A stretch of 64,000 bases of DNA from JAWWPY01 sp033854735 (GCA_033854735.1 JAWWPY010000504.1:1-64000); one strand, 5' to 3'. Shown: positions 1 to 7,921, counted from the first letter of the stretch. A program made the numbers and translations. Notes: generated by a model not told the origin, from the sequence alone.

Positions 1-12
1 CCGCGCTCATGG

Positions 13-981
13 TCAGCGGGTGGGCGATCGGCCGACGGGGCAGCCGGGCCCGCACGGCCGCGGTGTGCCGCGCCAGCCGCGCCGCCGCAGGACTGCGGCG
101 AGCTGCGCTGCGACCTGGCATGGCCGCTGAGTTATGTCGGGCCAGCTATAGCGCAAGGTGATGATTCCACCGGCGGCCGCGGCGTTGTCACGGTGACGGT
201 CGCGCCAGTGCGCCTCCGGCGGATGCCACAGGTCCCCATCCAGCTCCACCCCGACGCCAAAATCCTCATACAACGCGTCCTTGTACTCCGTGCGCACCCC
301 CCGGGCGGTCCTCACCTGGCGCCGTGCGGGCGGCAGGCCGTGCGGACGCTCGACATCACGGATGTAGCGGCGTTCCAGCGGGGAATGGGCGCCGCCGGAA
401 ATGTCGCCGAGCGCGCGGGCGAACTCGCCCCGCCACCGCATTCTCCTGCGTGCGGTCAGGGTGGCCCTTAGCCGCGCCGGCGTGGTCAGCCGTCCGGCGC
501 ACGCCCGGGCCAGCCAGGCGAAGGCGTCGTCCAGGTCTGCGGCGGACTGGGCCAGGTCGAGCGCAGTCTCCTCGATCCGGGTGCGCGGAGGTGTGAGGCA
601 GGGATGGCGGGCCACCCGGATCCTGCTTGAACGGTGGATCACAAGCCCGGGGATCGCCTGGACCTGCTGTTCCCGCGGGATGCTCACGTGAATGAGCGTG
701 CTCTGCTTGGAAGTCAGCCCGTCGAGTTCGGCGGCGGTCTGGAAGCTGAGGACAGCGTCCGGGCCCGCCCGGAGCACTGCGGCCCACAGCCAGGCCTCGC
801 GAACCGGCTCACCCGTGTATGTGGCGTATACCCCGCGCTGCAGCCGCCGCCAGCGCCCCGAGCGCAGGCGCGAGCTCACCGCGGCAGACTCGAGCCCGAC
901 TTCGAGAGCCTGGGCACGCGAGATCACGCCGCGCTGGAGGGCCAGCAACTCCTCGTACTGGCCGGGAAGCTCTGATGGCAT
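13..981 (-). CDS. AbiEi-like winged-helix / DUF559 (Vsr-like nuclease fold) protein
   Basis: Protein of about 322 residues if started at the ATG at 981 (MPSELPGQYEE); the frame stays open upstream to 1092, but that part reads like spacer. The N-terminal part (about residues 10-85) resembles the winged-helix AbiEi antitoxin domain, including the phrase RLQRGVYAT. The C-terminal part has GVELDGDLWH, a run of R and D residues and LRYSW, the pattern of DUF559/Vsr-like PD-(D/E)XK proteins. This architecture is common and uncharacterised in actinobacteria. No AbiEii toxin gene lies beside it, so it is an orphan. Two DnaA-box-like sites lie just upstream. Family is fairly sure; function is unknown. 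Confidence 0.75.
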   Translation of the reverse strand: MPSELPGQYEELLALQRGVISRAQALEVGLESAAVSSRLRSGRWRRLQRGVYATYTGEPVREAWLWAAVLRAGPDAVLSFQTAAELDGLTSKQSTLIHVSIPREQQVQAIPGLVIHRSSRIRVARHPCLTPPRTRIEETALDLAQSAADLDDAFAWLARACAGRLTTPARLRATLTARRRMRWRGEFARALGDISGGAHSPLERRYIRDVERPHGLPPARRQVRTARGVRTEYKDALYEDFGVGVELDGDLWHPPEAHWRDRHRDNAAAAGGIITLRYSWPDITQRPCQVAAQLAAVLRRRGWRGTPRPCGPGCPVGRSPTR

Positions 982-1031
982 GCGACCAGCGTGGCCGTTT
1001 CGATGCCAGGACGGCGAGCCGTCTTCGCACC

Positions 1032-1069
1032 TGTGGATAACTCGGCACCGCCGGGCTTGGTTATCCACA
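1032..1069. promoter_or_regulatory. Pair of inverted perfect DnaA boxes
   Basis: TGTGGATAA at 1032-1040 and TTATCCACA at 1061-1069 are exact inverted copies separated by 20 bp. Each equals the strict DnaA 9-mer. They lie 51-88 bp upstream of the ATG at 981, in the likely promoter of the AbiEi/DUF559 gene. They could serve DnaA-dependent regulation or DnaA titration, or be an unrelated palindrome. The sites are seen; the role is inferred. Confidence 0.5.
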
Positions 1070-1120
1070 ACCTTGACCCGGCGCCTGGACAACCTGACCC
1101 GGTGGATGTACCAGGCGGCC

Positions 1121-1165
1121 CGGTTCGGCTGTGCCCGGTTCGGCTGTGCCCGGTTCGCCTGCCCG
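1121..1165. repeat. 15-bp tandem repeat, 3 copies
   Basis: The unit cggttcggctgtgcc occurs at 1121-1135 and 1136-1150, with a degenerate third copy at 1151-1165. It lies in the spacer between the AbiEi/DUF559 gene and the riboflavin operon. Confidence 0.85.
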
Positions 1166-1185
1166 GCCGGCTGTCGCCGAGCATG

Positions 1186-1222
1186 AACGCGGTGGATTGT
1201 GCGCCAAATGCGCGCACAACTT
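1186..1222. repeat. Dispersed palindromic repeat, copy A
   Basis: Arms TTGTGCGC (1197-1204) and GCGCACAA (1212-1219) flank a 7-bp centre. The left flank aacgcggtg is the inverse of the right flank of copies B and C. It belongs to a three-member family with 1251-1293 and 18817-18859. Confidence 0.75.
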
Positions 1223-1250
1223 CATCCCAGGAGGCTGGATGCCGACAACG

Positions 1251-1293
1251 TGGAGAGTTGTGCACCCTATGCGCGCACAATTCACCGCGTTGG
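1251..1293. repeat. Dispersed palindromic repeat, copy B
   Basis: Arms TTGTGCAC (1258-1265, one mismatch) and GCGCACAA (1273-1280), followed by the shared right flank caccgcgttgg (1283-1293). It lies about 40 bp from copy A in the same orientation. Confidence 0.75.
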
Positions 1294-1332
1294 CTGCCGA
1301 TGGGGGACCGGGCGGCGGGAGACCGGGCGGCA

Positions 1333-1380
1333 GAGGCATCAGGTGGCGGAGGCATCAGGTGGCGGAGGCATCAGGTGGCG
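1333..1380. repeat. 16-bp tandem repeat, 3 exact copies
   Basis: The unit gaggcatcaggtggcg is repeated exactly at 1333-1348, 1349-1364 and 1365-1380, about 100 bp upstream of the FMN riboswitch. The whole 982-1711 spacer holds no supportable gene: only the DnaA boxes, these repeats, the two palindromes and the riboswitch. Confidence 0.9.
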
Positions 1381-1477
1381 GGGACCGGGCGGCGGGGCAC
1401 CGTGGGGGCGAACAACCGACCCGGGAGCGGCTTCGCGGCGGAATAGCCGACATGGCACACTGGTTCCCGTATGAAAG

Positions 1478-1615
1478 GCGTGCTCCGGGGTCGGTGAAAT
1501 TCCGAGCCGGCGGTGACAGTCCGCGACCCGGCCGAAGGCGTGAGAGCGCCAGCGGCTGGCTGACCTGGTGGAATTCCGGGACCGACGGTTAAAGTCCGGA
1601 TGGGAGGAAGCACGC
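1478..1615 (+). promoter_or_regulatory. FMN riboswitch (RFN element)
   Basis: The closing stem gcgtgct (1478-1484) pairs with agcacgc (1609-1615). Conserved RFN blocks follow in order: ggggtcggtgaaattccgag, ggcggtgacagtccgcgacc, a variable arm around 1530-1560, ggtggaattccgggaccga and ggttaaagtccggatgggag. These are diagnostic of the FMN aptamer. It sits about 100 bp upstream of ribE and should reduce expression of the riboflavin genes when FMN is abundant. Confidence 0.96.
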
Positions 1616-1655
1616 GCGGGCGGCAGCCGCACTCAGCTGCCGGCCGTGTGCGCGC
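1613..1655 (+). other. Candidate expression-platform hairpin of the FMN riboswitch
   Basis: CGGCAG (1621-1626) can pair with CTGCCG (1637-1642). A wider CGCGC/GCGCG pairing reaches into the 3' side of the aptamer P1 stem. The overlap with P1 would allow mutually exclusive folding. There is no U-tract, so Rho-dependent or translational control is as likely as intrinsic termination. Inferred from base pairing only. Confidence 0.35.
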
Positions 1656-1711
1656 GTCCGCGTGCCCCCGGAGCCACCTGGCATAACGGCTCTGAGGAAA
1701 GGAAATCGCGG

Positions 1712-2326
1712 ATGTTCACCGGAATCGTGGAGGAACTCGGCGACATCGTCGCGGTCGAGGTTCTCGCGGGGGCGGCCCGGCTCACTGTGCGCGGCCCACA
1801 CGTAGCGGCGGACGCCGCGCGTGGTGATTCCATCGCCGTCAGCGGAGTCTGCCTCACTGTTGTCGAGGCCGCGGACAAGACATTCACCGCCGACGTCATG
1901 GCGGAGACACTGCAGCGGACCGCGCTCGGCGCGCTTGTTCCCGGGTCACCGGTCAACCTGGAACGCCCGCTGCGCTTCGATGGCCGCCTCGGCGGCCACC
2001 TGGTCCAGGGTCACGTGGACGCCCCGGCCACGATCGTCTCCCGCAGCCCGGCCGAGCACTGGGACGTGGTCCGCATCGCGGTGCCAGCGTCCCTGGCCCG
2101 GTACATCGTGGAGAAGGGCTCGGTGGCCGTGGACGGGGTCAGCCTGACCGTCTCGGCCGTCGGCGGCCCCGATGAGCAGCCCTGGTTCGAGGTGAGCCTC
2201 ATCCCCACCACCCTGGAGCTGACCACCCTGGGCCGGGCGGAGCCGGGCAGCCAGGTCAATCTGGAGGTCGACATGATCGCCAAGTACGTCGAGCGGCTGG
2301 CCCGCGGGACGAAGGCCCGGCCATGA
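1712..2326 (+). CDS. ribE: Riboflavin synthase, alpha subunit
   Basis: Catalyses dismutation of two 6,7-dimethyl-8-ribityllumazine molecules to riboflavin and the ribitylaminouracil product. The 204-residue protein starts MFTGIVEELG, the invariant N-terminus of the family, and has two lumazine-binding barrels, with SVSGVCLTV-like VSGVCLTV in the first and VDGVSLTV in the second, plus GGHLVQGHVD at the barrel junction. The ATG at 1712 is preceded by gaggaaagga. An in-frame opening back to 1568 runs through the riboswitch and is not coding. It is the first gene of the FMN-riboswitch operon, and its stop overlaps the ribBA start (ATGA). Confidence 0.97.
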   Translation: MFTGIVEELGDIVAVEVLAGAARLTVRGPHVAADAARGDSIAVSGVCLTVVEAADKTFTADVMAETLQRTALGALVPGSPVNLERPLRFDGRLGGHLVQGHVDAPATIVSRSPAEHWDVVRIAVPASLARYIVEKGSVAVDGVSLTVSAVGGPDEQPWFEVSLIPTTLELTTLGRAEPGSQVNLEVDMIAKYVERLARGTKARP

Positions 2327-3726
2327 CCACCAGTTCGCCGCCGCATGGCAGCTCATGGCTAACCGGGCCCGCGGCCGTACCACCACCCAAGATCATTCTC
2401 CCCAACGGAACACCAGCCAGCTCCCGGCCGCCGGCCGGCTCACCGGCCCAGGAAATGCCGGCCAACGGCGTGGCCGGTAGTCCCGGTACCCGCCTTGACG
2501 ACGTGCCGCGGGCGATCGCCGAGATCGCGGCGGGCCGCCCGGTGATCGTGGTGGACGACGCGGACCGGGAGAACGAGGGCGACATCATCGTCGCCGCCAG
2601 CAAGATGACGCCCGAGCTCATGGGATTCATGATCAGGCACACCAGTGGGGTGATCTGCGTTCCCCTGCCGGGTGAGGATCTCGACCGGCTCCAGCTGCCG
2701 CTGATGACAGCGCAGAACACCGAGCGGATGCGGACTGCCTTCACGATCAGCGTGGACGCGCGGGACGGCGTGACCACGGGGATTTCGGCGGCCGACCGGG
2801 CCCGGACCGTCCGGGCCCTGGTGGACTCGGCCACCAAGGCGAACGAGCTGGTCCGGCCGGGGCACATCTTCCCGCTGCGCTATGCCGAGGGCGGCGTGCT
2901 GCGCCGGCCTGGGCACACCGAGGCCGCGGTGGATCTGGCCCGGCTCGCTGGACTGGCCCCGGCCGGCGCGCTCGCCGAGGTCGTCAACGACGACGGCACG
3001 ATGGCGCGGTTGCCGGCGTTGCGGGCTTTCGCGGACTCCCGTGGGCTGGCCCTGATCTCGATCGCCCAGCTCATCGAGTTCCGCCGGCATTCCGAGCGGA
3101 TGGTCCGGCGGGTGGCCGATACCCGGCTGCCGAACGCCCACGGCGAGTGGCGGGCGCTCGGCTACCAGAACTCGCTGGATGGCACCGAGCACGTCGCGCT
3201 GGTGCTCGGCGACATCGGCGACGGCCAGCAGGTCCTGGTCCGGGTGCACTCAGAATGCCTGACCGGCGACGTGTTCGGCTCGCAGCGATGCGACTGCGGC
3301 GCGCAACTGGAGGCCTCGATGGCGGCGATCGCTGCCGAGGGCCGGGGCGTCGTCGTGTACCTGCGCGGGCACGAGGGCCGGGGGATCGGCCTGCTTAGCA
3401 AGCTGAAGGCTTACCAGCTCCAGGACGGCGGCGCCGACACCGTCGACGCCAACCTGGAACTCGGCCTGCCCGCGGACGCTCGCGAGTACTCGACCGGGGC
3501 GCAGGTGCTCGCCGATCTCGGGGTCCGCTCCGCCCGCCTGCTCACCAACAACCCGGCCAAGGTTCGCGGGTTGTCAGGCTTCGGCATCGAGGTGGCTGGC
3601 CGGGTCTCGCTGCCCGTCGCACCCACCCCGGACAACCTGCGTTACCTGATGGCCAAGCGGGATCGGCTCGGCCACCTGATCGACGGCCTTCCCGTCGACC
3701 TCGGCGGGCTCGCGGAGCTTCAGTGA
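2323..3726 (+). CDS. ribBA: Bifunctional DHBP synthase / GTP cyclohydrolase II
   Basis: Supplies both riboflavin precursors: 3,4-dihydroxy-2-butanone 4-phosphate from ribulose 5-phosphate and the diaminopyrimidinone from GTP. Of 467 residues, the first 55 are a Pro/Ser-rich extension. The DHBP synthase domain (about 58-260) has the acidic metal and substrate loop DDADRENEGD (78-87) and GHTEAAVDL. The GTP cyclohydrolase II domain (about 265-460) has the zinc cysteines in GDVFGSQRCDCGAQ and the RGHEGRGIGL loop. Both active sites look intact. It overlaps ribE by 4 bp and ribH by 4 bp, implying translational coupling. Confidence 0.97.
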   Translation: MTTSSPPHGSSWLTGPAAVPPPKIILPNGTPASSRPPAGSPAQEMPANGVAGSPGTRLDDVPRAIAEIAAGRPVIVVDDADRENEGDIIVAASKMTPELMGFMIRHTSGVICVPLPGEDLDRLQLPLMTAQNTERMRTAFTISVDARDGVTTGISAADRARTVRALVDSATKANELVRPGHIFPLRYAEGGVLRRPGHTEAAVDLARLAGLAPAGALAEVVNDDGTMARLPALRAFADSRGLALISIAQLIEFRRHSERMVRRVADTRLPNAHGEWRALGYQNSLDGTEHVALVLGDIGDGQQVLVRVHSECLTGDVFGSQRCDCGAQLEASMAAIAAEGRGVVVYLRGHEGRGIGLLSKLKAYQLQDGGADTVDANLELGLPADAREYSTGAQVLADLGVRSARLLTNNPAKVRGLSGFGIEVAGRVSLPVAPTPDNLRYLMAKRDRLGHLIDGLPVDLGGLAELQ

Positions 3727-4202
3727 GCGGCACCGGGCGGCCGGCCGCCGACGCCGTGGACGGGGCCGGGCTCACCCTGGCCCTGGTGGCCACCCGCTGG
3801 CATGCGGAGATCACCGACAGCCTGCTGGGGCGCGCGCTGGCGGCGGCCAAGGCCTGCGGGATCGATGACCCGCTCGTTGTCCGGGTGCCGGGCGCCGTCG
3901 AACTGCCGGTCGTGGCCGCCGAACTCGCCGCCAGCCACGACGCGGTGGCCTGCCTCGGCGCGGTGATCCGCGGCGGGACTCCGCACTTCGAGTACGTGTG
4001 CGATGCTGTCACCTACGGCCTGGCCCGGGTGGCGCTCGACGCTGGCAAACCGGTTGGCAACGGGGTGCTCACCTGTGACACGCTGGAGCAGGCCCGCGAG
4101 CGGTGCGGGCTGGACAGCAGCTCCGAGGACAAGGGATGGGAGGCGGTCGTGGCGGCGGTCGACACGGCGCTCGTGCTGCGCTCCCTCCGCGCGCGACATT
4201 GA
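3723..4202 (+). CDS. ribH: 6,7-dimethyl-8-ribityllumazine synthase
   Basis: Condenses the butanone phosphate and ribitylaminouracil products into lumazine, the substrate of RibE. The 159-residue length is normal. It has GAVELPV, the phosphate-binding and catalytic stretch GAVIRGGTPHFEYV with the conserved His, and GNGVLTCDTLEQA. The GTG start at 3723 overlaps the ribBA stop. Last riboflavin gene here; ribD is not in the window. Confidence 0.97.
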   Translation: MSGTGRPAADAVDGAGLTLALVATRWHAEITDSLLGRALAAAKACGIDDPLVVRVPGAVELPVVAAELAASHDAVACLGAVIRGGTPHFEYVCDAVTYGLARVALDAGKPVGNGVLTCDTLEQARERCGLDSSSEDKGWEAVVAAVDTALVLRSLRARH

Positions 4203-4206
4203 CGCG

Positions 4207-4314
4207 GTGCTAGCCCCGGGGACATCCCCGGTGCCCCCGGTCAGTGACCCGTCCGCTTGCTGTGCTAGCCCGGGGGACCACCCCCCGGACCCCCGGCAAT
4301 AACCCGTCCGCTTG
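4207..4314. repeat. 53-bp hairpin-forming unit duplicated in tandem
   Basis: Two similar 53-bp copies (4207-4259 and 4262-4314) both begin gtgctagccc and end acccgtccgcttg. Each contains a GC hairpin: CCGGGG-acat-CCCCGG in the first and CCGGGGG-acca-CCCCCGG in the second. They fill the ribH-hisG gap, the slot where hisE lies in related actinobacteria. They may be two terminators or attenuators without U-tracts. Confidence 0.7.
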
Positions 4315-4328
4315 AAAGGCTGCCTGGC

Positions 4329-5204
4329 GTGCTGTCCCTCGTCCTGCCCAAGGGCTCGCTGGAGCGAGCCACCCTTGAACTGTTCGACGCCGCGGACCTG
4401 ACGGTCCGCCGGTCCAGCGACCGTGAATACCACGCGTCCATCGACGACCCTCGGATCGAGCGGGTGCGCTTCCTGCGCCCCCAGGAGATCCCCTCCTACA
4501 TCGAGCGCGGCCTCTTCGATCTGGGCATCACCGGCCGTGACTGGATCACCGAGACCGGGGCCGAGGTCGCCTCACTCGGCGAGCTGCACTACTCCAAGGT
4601 CACGTCGCAGCCGGTGCGCGTGGTGCTCGCCGTGCCCAATGGCTCACCCTGGCAATCGGTCACCGACCTGCCGGAAGGGGTGCGCATCTCCACCGAGCTG
4701 CCCGCGATGACCAGCCGCTACCTGGCCGAGCACGGTGTAAAGGCCATGGTCATCCCCTCGTACGGCGCGACCGAGGCGAAGGTGCCGGACATCGTGGACG
4801 CCATCGTCGACCTCACCGAGACCGGCTCCTCGCTGCGCCGCAACGGCCTGCGGATTCTCGACACGCTGCTCACCAGCTATACCGAGCTGGTGGCGAACAC
4901 CGAGGCGTATGCCGACGCCGCGAAGCGGGCCGCCATGGAGGACATCGCGCTGCTGCTCAGCGGGGCGATCCGGGCCCGCGGCAACGTGCTTCTCAAACTC
5001 AACGTTCCGGCCGCGCAGCTGCCGGCGGTGACAGCGATGCTGCCCGCCATGTCGTCGCCGACGATCACGGCGCTGGCCCACGGCGACATGAACGCGGTGG
5101 AGACCGTGGTGCCCAAGCGCGGCGTCAATACGCTGATTCCCGCGCTGAAGGCGGCGGGCGCGCGGGACATCCTGGAAATCCCCATCACCAAGATCGTGGA
5201 GTAG
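4329..5204 (+). CDS. hisG: ATP phosphoribosyltransferase (long form)
   Basis: First committed step of histidine biosynthesis: ATP plus PRPP gives phosphoribosyl-ATP. The 291 residues match the long, HisZ-independent form, with a periplasmic-binding-like catalytic fold, the signature ERGLFDLGITGRDW, and a C-terminal ACT-like regulatory domain (about 210-290, ending KAAGARDILEIPI). The GTG start at 4329 follows gaaaggctgcctgg. Histidine feedback through the C-terminal domain is expected from the family. The partner hisE, normally just upstream, is absent. Confidence 0.96.
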   Translation: MLSLVLPKGSLERATLELFDAADLTVRRSSDREYHASIDDPRIERVRFLRPQEIPSYIERGLFDLGITGRDWITETGAEVASLGELHYSKVTSQPVRVVLAVPNGSPWQSVTDLPEGVRISTELPAMTSRYLAEHGVKAMVIPSYGATEAKVPDIVDAIVDLTETGSSLRRNGLRILDTLLTSYTELVANTEAYADAAKRAAMEDIALLLSGAIRARGNVLLKLNVPAAQLPAVTAMLPAMSSPTITALAHGDMNAVETVVPKRGVNTLIPALKAAGARDILEIPITKIVE

Positions 5205-5209
5205 CCGGG

Positions 5210-6286
5210 TCAGCTGGCGCCCGGCTGCGGCCAGGCCCGCACCGGGCCGCGGGCCCGCAGGATGACCAGGGAGCCGGGCGGCAGGTCGCCGGCTCCCAGC
5301 GTCCGCACGATGACCAGGGGCGCGGCGGGATCCTGCTCGGGCTGCACCTTCACCACGGCGTCGTGCCCGTGGTAGCCGTAACCCACGACCCGGCCGGTGA
5401 GCCCGCCGGCGGTGAGGCCGGGGTGCTGGCCGTTCGGGCCCAGTTCGACCTGCTCGGGGCGGACGAGGACGGTGACCGGCCCGGAGGCTGTCGCCCGCCC
5501 GTCGTCCAGCTCGACCGGGAGCCGGCCGAGCAGGGTGTCCACCACGGCGCCGTCGAGGACGCCCGCGACGAGATTGGCGTCACCGATGAAGCGCGCCATG
5601 TCCGCGTCCACCGGGCGCGCATAGAGATCCTGCGGCGCGTCGCACTGCGCGATCCGGCCGTCGCGCAGGACGGCGACCAGGTCGGCGGTGGACAGGGCTT
5701 CGTCCTGATCATGGGTGACCAGGACCGCCGTCGTGCCCGCCTCGCGCAGCAAGTGCTGGACGTCCGCGCGGACGCTGGCCCGCAGGTGCGCGTCGAGCGA
5801 GGCGAACGGCTCGTCGAGCAGCACGATCTCCGGCTTGATGGCCAGCGCGCGGGCCAGGGCCACCCGCTGCTGCTGGCCGCCAGAAAGCTGGTGCGGGAAA
5901 CGGCGGGCCAGGCCGGTGAGCCCGACCGCATCGAGAAGGTCGGCGGTACGCTGCCCCCGGCGGTCCCGCCGGGGCAGCCCGAAGCCGATGTTCGCCGCGA
6001 CCGTGAGGTGCGGGAAGAGACTGCCCTCCTGGGGGACGTAGCCAATGCGGCGCCGTTCCGGCGCCAGGTGGACGCCCGGCCCGTCCGCGACGGTGCTGCC
6101 GATGGTCACCACGCCAGCGTCGGCCCGCTCGAACCCGGCCAGCACCCGCAGCAGTGTGGTCTTGCCGCTGCCGGACGGCCCGAGGATGGCCGTCAGCGAC
6201 CCGGCCGGCACCTCCAGATCCAGCCCGGTGAGCACCTGATGGCTCCCGAACGCCTTGTCCAGGCCGGTGACCGCCAGCTGGGTCAT
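5210..6286 (-). CDS. fbpC: Iron(III) ABC transporter ATP-binding protein
   Basis: ATPase of a ferric-iron importer, 358 residues from the ATG at 6286 (MTQLAVTGLDKAFG). It has Walker A GPSGSGKTT, signature LSGGQQQR, Walker B VLLDEPF and switch VLVTHD. A C-terminal TOBE-like domain (about 240-350) contains VLVRPEQVEL. The longer frame reaching 7666 runs through the permease gene and is not real. The start overlaps the permease stop by 4 bp. Convergent with hisG, leaving a 5-bp gap. Substrate is inferred from the IdeR box and the binding protein. Confidence 0.92.
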   Translation of the reverse strand: MTQLAVTGLDKAFGSHQVLTGLDLEVPAGSLTAILGPSGSGKTTLLRVLAGFERADAGVVTIGSTVADGPGVHLAPERRRIGYVPQEGSLFPHLTVAANIGFGLPRRDRRGQRTADLLDAVGLTGLARRFPHQLSGGQQQRVALARALAIKPEIVLLDEPFASLDAHLRASVRADVQHLLREAGTTAVLVTHDQDEALSTADLVAVLRDGRIAQCDAPQDLYARPVDADMARFIGDANLVAGVLDGAVVDTLLGRLPVELDDGRATASGPVTVLVRPEQVELGPNGQHPGLTAGGLTGRVVGYGYHGHDAVVKVQPEQDPAAPLVIVRTLGAGDLPPGSLVILRARGPVRAWPQPGAS

Positions 6287-7896
6287 GTCCCCACCTTTGA
6301 GTCCGCGGAACGATCGAAAAACCGCCCCAGCACCCAACTCGGGACGGCGGCCACGGCGATCATCACCAGGGCAAACGGCGCGGCCTGGCCGTAGGACAAG
6401 TTCGTCTCGTAGGCCCAGAACTGCGTGGCGAGGGTCTGAACTCCGGTCGGTATCAGGATAAGCGTGGCGGTGAGTTCCGTGACCGCGGACAGGAACACCA
6501 GGCAGAACGCGGCCACCAGGCCTGGACCAGCGAGGCGCAGCGTCACCCGGCCCAGCACGGCCAGCCTGCGCTGCCCCAGCGAACGGGCCACCTCGTCGAG
6601 ACTGACCGGAGCCCGGGCCAGCGACGCCTTGACGCCCACCAGGGCCAGCGGGAAGAACATGATCGCGTAGGCGAGGACCAGCAGCGGGGCGGTCTGGTAA
6701 CCGAACCCGGCTGCGTACCGCTCGCTGAAGTAGGACAGGGCCAAGGCGATGACCACACCGGGCATGGCGAGCACCAGGTAGGTGCTGCGTTCCAGGAACT
6801 GCCGGACGCGCCCGGCGTGCCGCACCGCGAGGAGGGCCACCGGCAGGGCCATCAGGGTGGCCAGCGCGGCGGCCGCCGCGCCGTACAGGGCGGTGTGCCC
6901 GGCCGCGTCCAGCAGCGAGACGCCGGTGAGCGCGGGCGGCCTGCCATCGACCATCCAGTAGATGCTCGCCCCGACGGGAACGCCCAGCGCCAGCCCGGAC
7001 AGCAGCACGAAGCCGGCCAGCACCGGAAGCCTGGCCCGGCCGAGCCGCTGCGGCGGGGACACCCGCTGGACCAGCGCGCCGGACCGGCTGATCCGGCCGC
7101 GGCCCCGGGTCGCTCCTTCCCCGCCGAGCACGAGCAGGCTGACCAGTACGAGCACGAGAGACAGCGCGCAGGCGGCAGGCAGGCTGAACGCCACCTTGAT
7201 CTCGGTGAAGATCTCGGTCGTGAAGGTCTGGTAGCCCACGATCTCGAAGGCGCCGTACTCGGCCAGCATCACCATCGCCACCAGCAGGCACCCGCCCAGG
7301 ATGGCTCCGCGGGCCTGGCCGAGGGTGATCCGGGCAAACGTGCGCAGCCGCCCGGTGCCCAGGCTGCGGGCCACTTCCTCCTGGCTGGGATCGGCGCCCC
7401 GCAAGCTGGCCGCGACCGGGAGGTAGACCAGCGGGTACACGGCGAGGGTCATCACCACCACCGCCCCGCGGAACCCATGGATCCAGGTGGACAGCGACGC
7501 CCAGCCGAAGCTGATCACGAAATCGGGAATGGCCAGGGGTATCACCACCAGGACCGCCCACAGGCGCCGGCCCGGCAGGTCGGTCCGCTCGACACACCAC
7601 GCTGCGGCCGTGCCGAGCACCGCGCACAGGGCGGTGACCACCACCGTGAGCCGGATCGTGTTCCACAGCAGCGTCGCGGTGAGCGGGCGGAAGATCAGCT
7701 GAGCGACAGTGGATGCGCCGCTGCTACGCGCCTCGGCCAGCAGGAAGACCAGCGGAAGCGCGAGAATCACCGCGATCAGCGTGCACGCCGCGATCAGCGC
7801 CCACGGGCGGCCCATCCGGCGCGCTCGCCGCGGCGATGCGGGCCGCGGCGCCTGCTGCTGGTGGGTGTCGCTGGTGAGCGCGGGAGATGACGTCAT
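6283..7896 (-). CDS. fbpB: Iron(III) ABC transporter permease (FbpB type)
   Basis: The 537-residue membrane protein holds two fused binding-protein-dependent permease domains, as in FbpB/SfuB transporters. About 12 hydrophobic segments are visible. Each half carries an EAA-like loop (EEVARSLGTGRLRTFARITL and DEVARSLGQRRLAVLGRVTL). The first ~30 residues are a charged cytoplasmic tail. It starts 25 bp after the binding-protein gene and overlaps fbpC, so the three form one operon. Confidence 0.92.
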   Translation of the reverse strand: MTSSPALTSDTHQQQAPRPASPRRARRMGRPWALIAACTLIAVILALPLVFLLAEARSSGASTVAQLIFRPLTATLLWNTIRLTVVVTALCAVLGTAAAWCVERTDLPGRRLWAVLVVIPLAIPDFVISFGWASLSTWIHGFRGAVVVMTLAVYPLVYLPVAASLRGADPSQEEVARSLGTGRLRTFARITLGQARGAILGGCLLVAMVMLAEYGAFEIVGYQTFTTEIFTEIKVAFSLPAACALSLVLVLVSLLVLGGEGATRGRGRISRSGALVQRVSPPQRLGRARLPVLAGFVLLSGLALGVPVGASIYWMVDGRPPALTGVSLLDAAGHTALYGAAAAALATLMALPVALLAVRHAGRVRQFLERSTYLVLAMPGVVIALALSYFSERYAAGFGYQTAPLLVLAYAIMFFPLALVGVKASLARAPVSLDEVARSLGQRRLAVLGRVTLRLAGPGLVAAFCLVFLSAVTELTATLILIPTGVQTLATQFWAYETNLSYGQAAPFALVMIAVAAVPSWVLGRFFDRSADSKVGT

Positions 7897-7921
7897 CAGT
7901 GTGTCCTGGCCTCCGGCGGCG

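Noticed and set aside
1032..1069. A chromosomal origin
   Set aside because: Only two DnaA boxes and no dnaA, dnaN or AT-rich unwinding region nearby.
5210..7666. One 818-residue ABC fusion protein on the minus strand
   Set aside because: Its first ~460 residues are an out-of-frame reading of the permease gene; the true ATPase starts at 6286 with Met-Thr-Gln-Leu.
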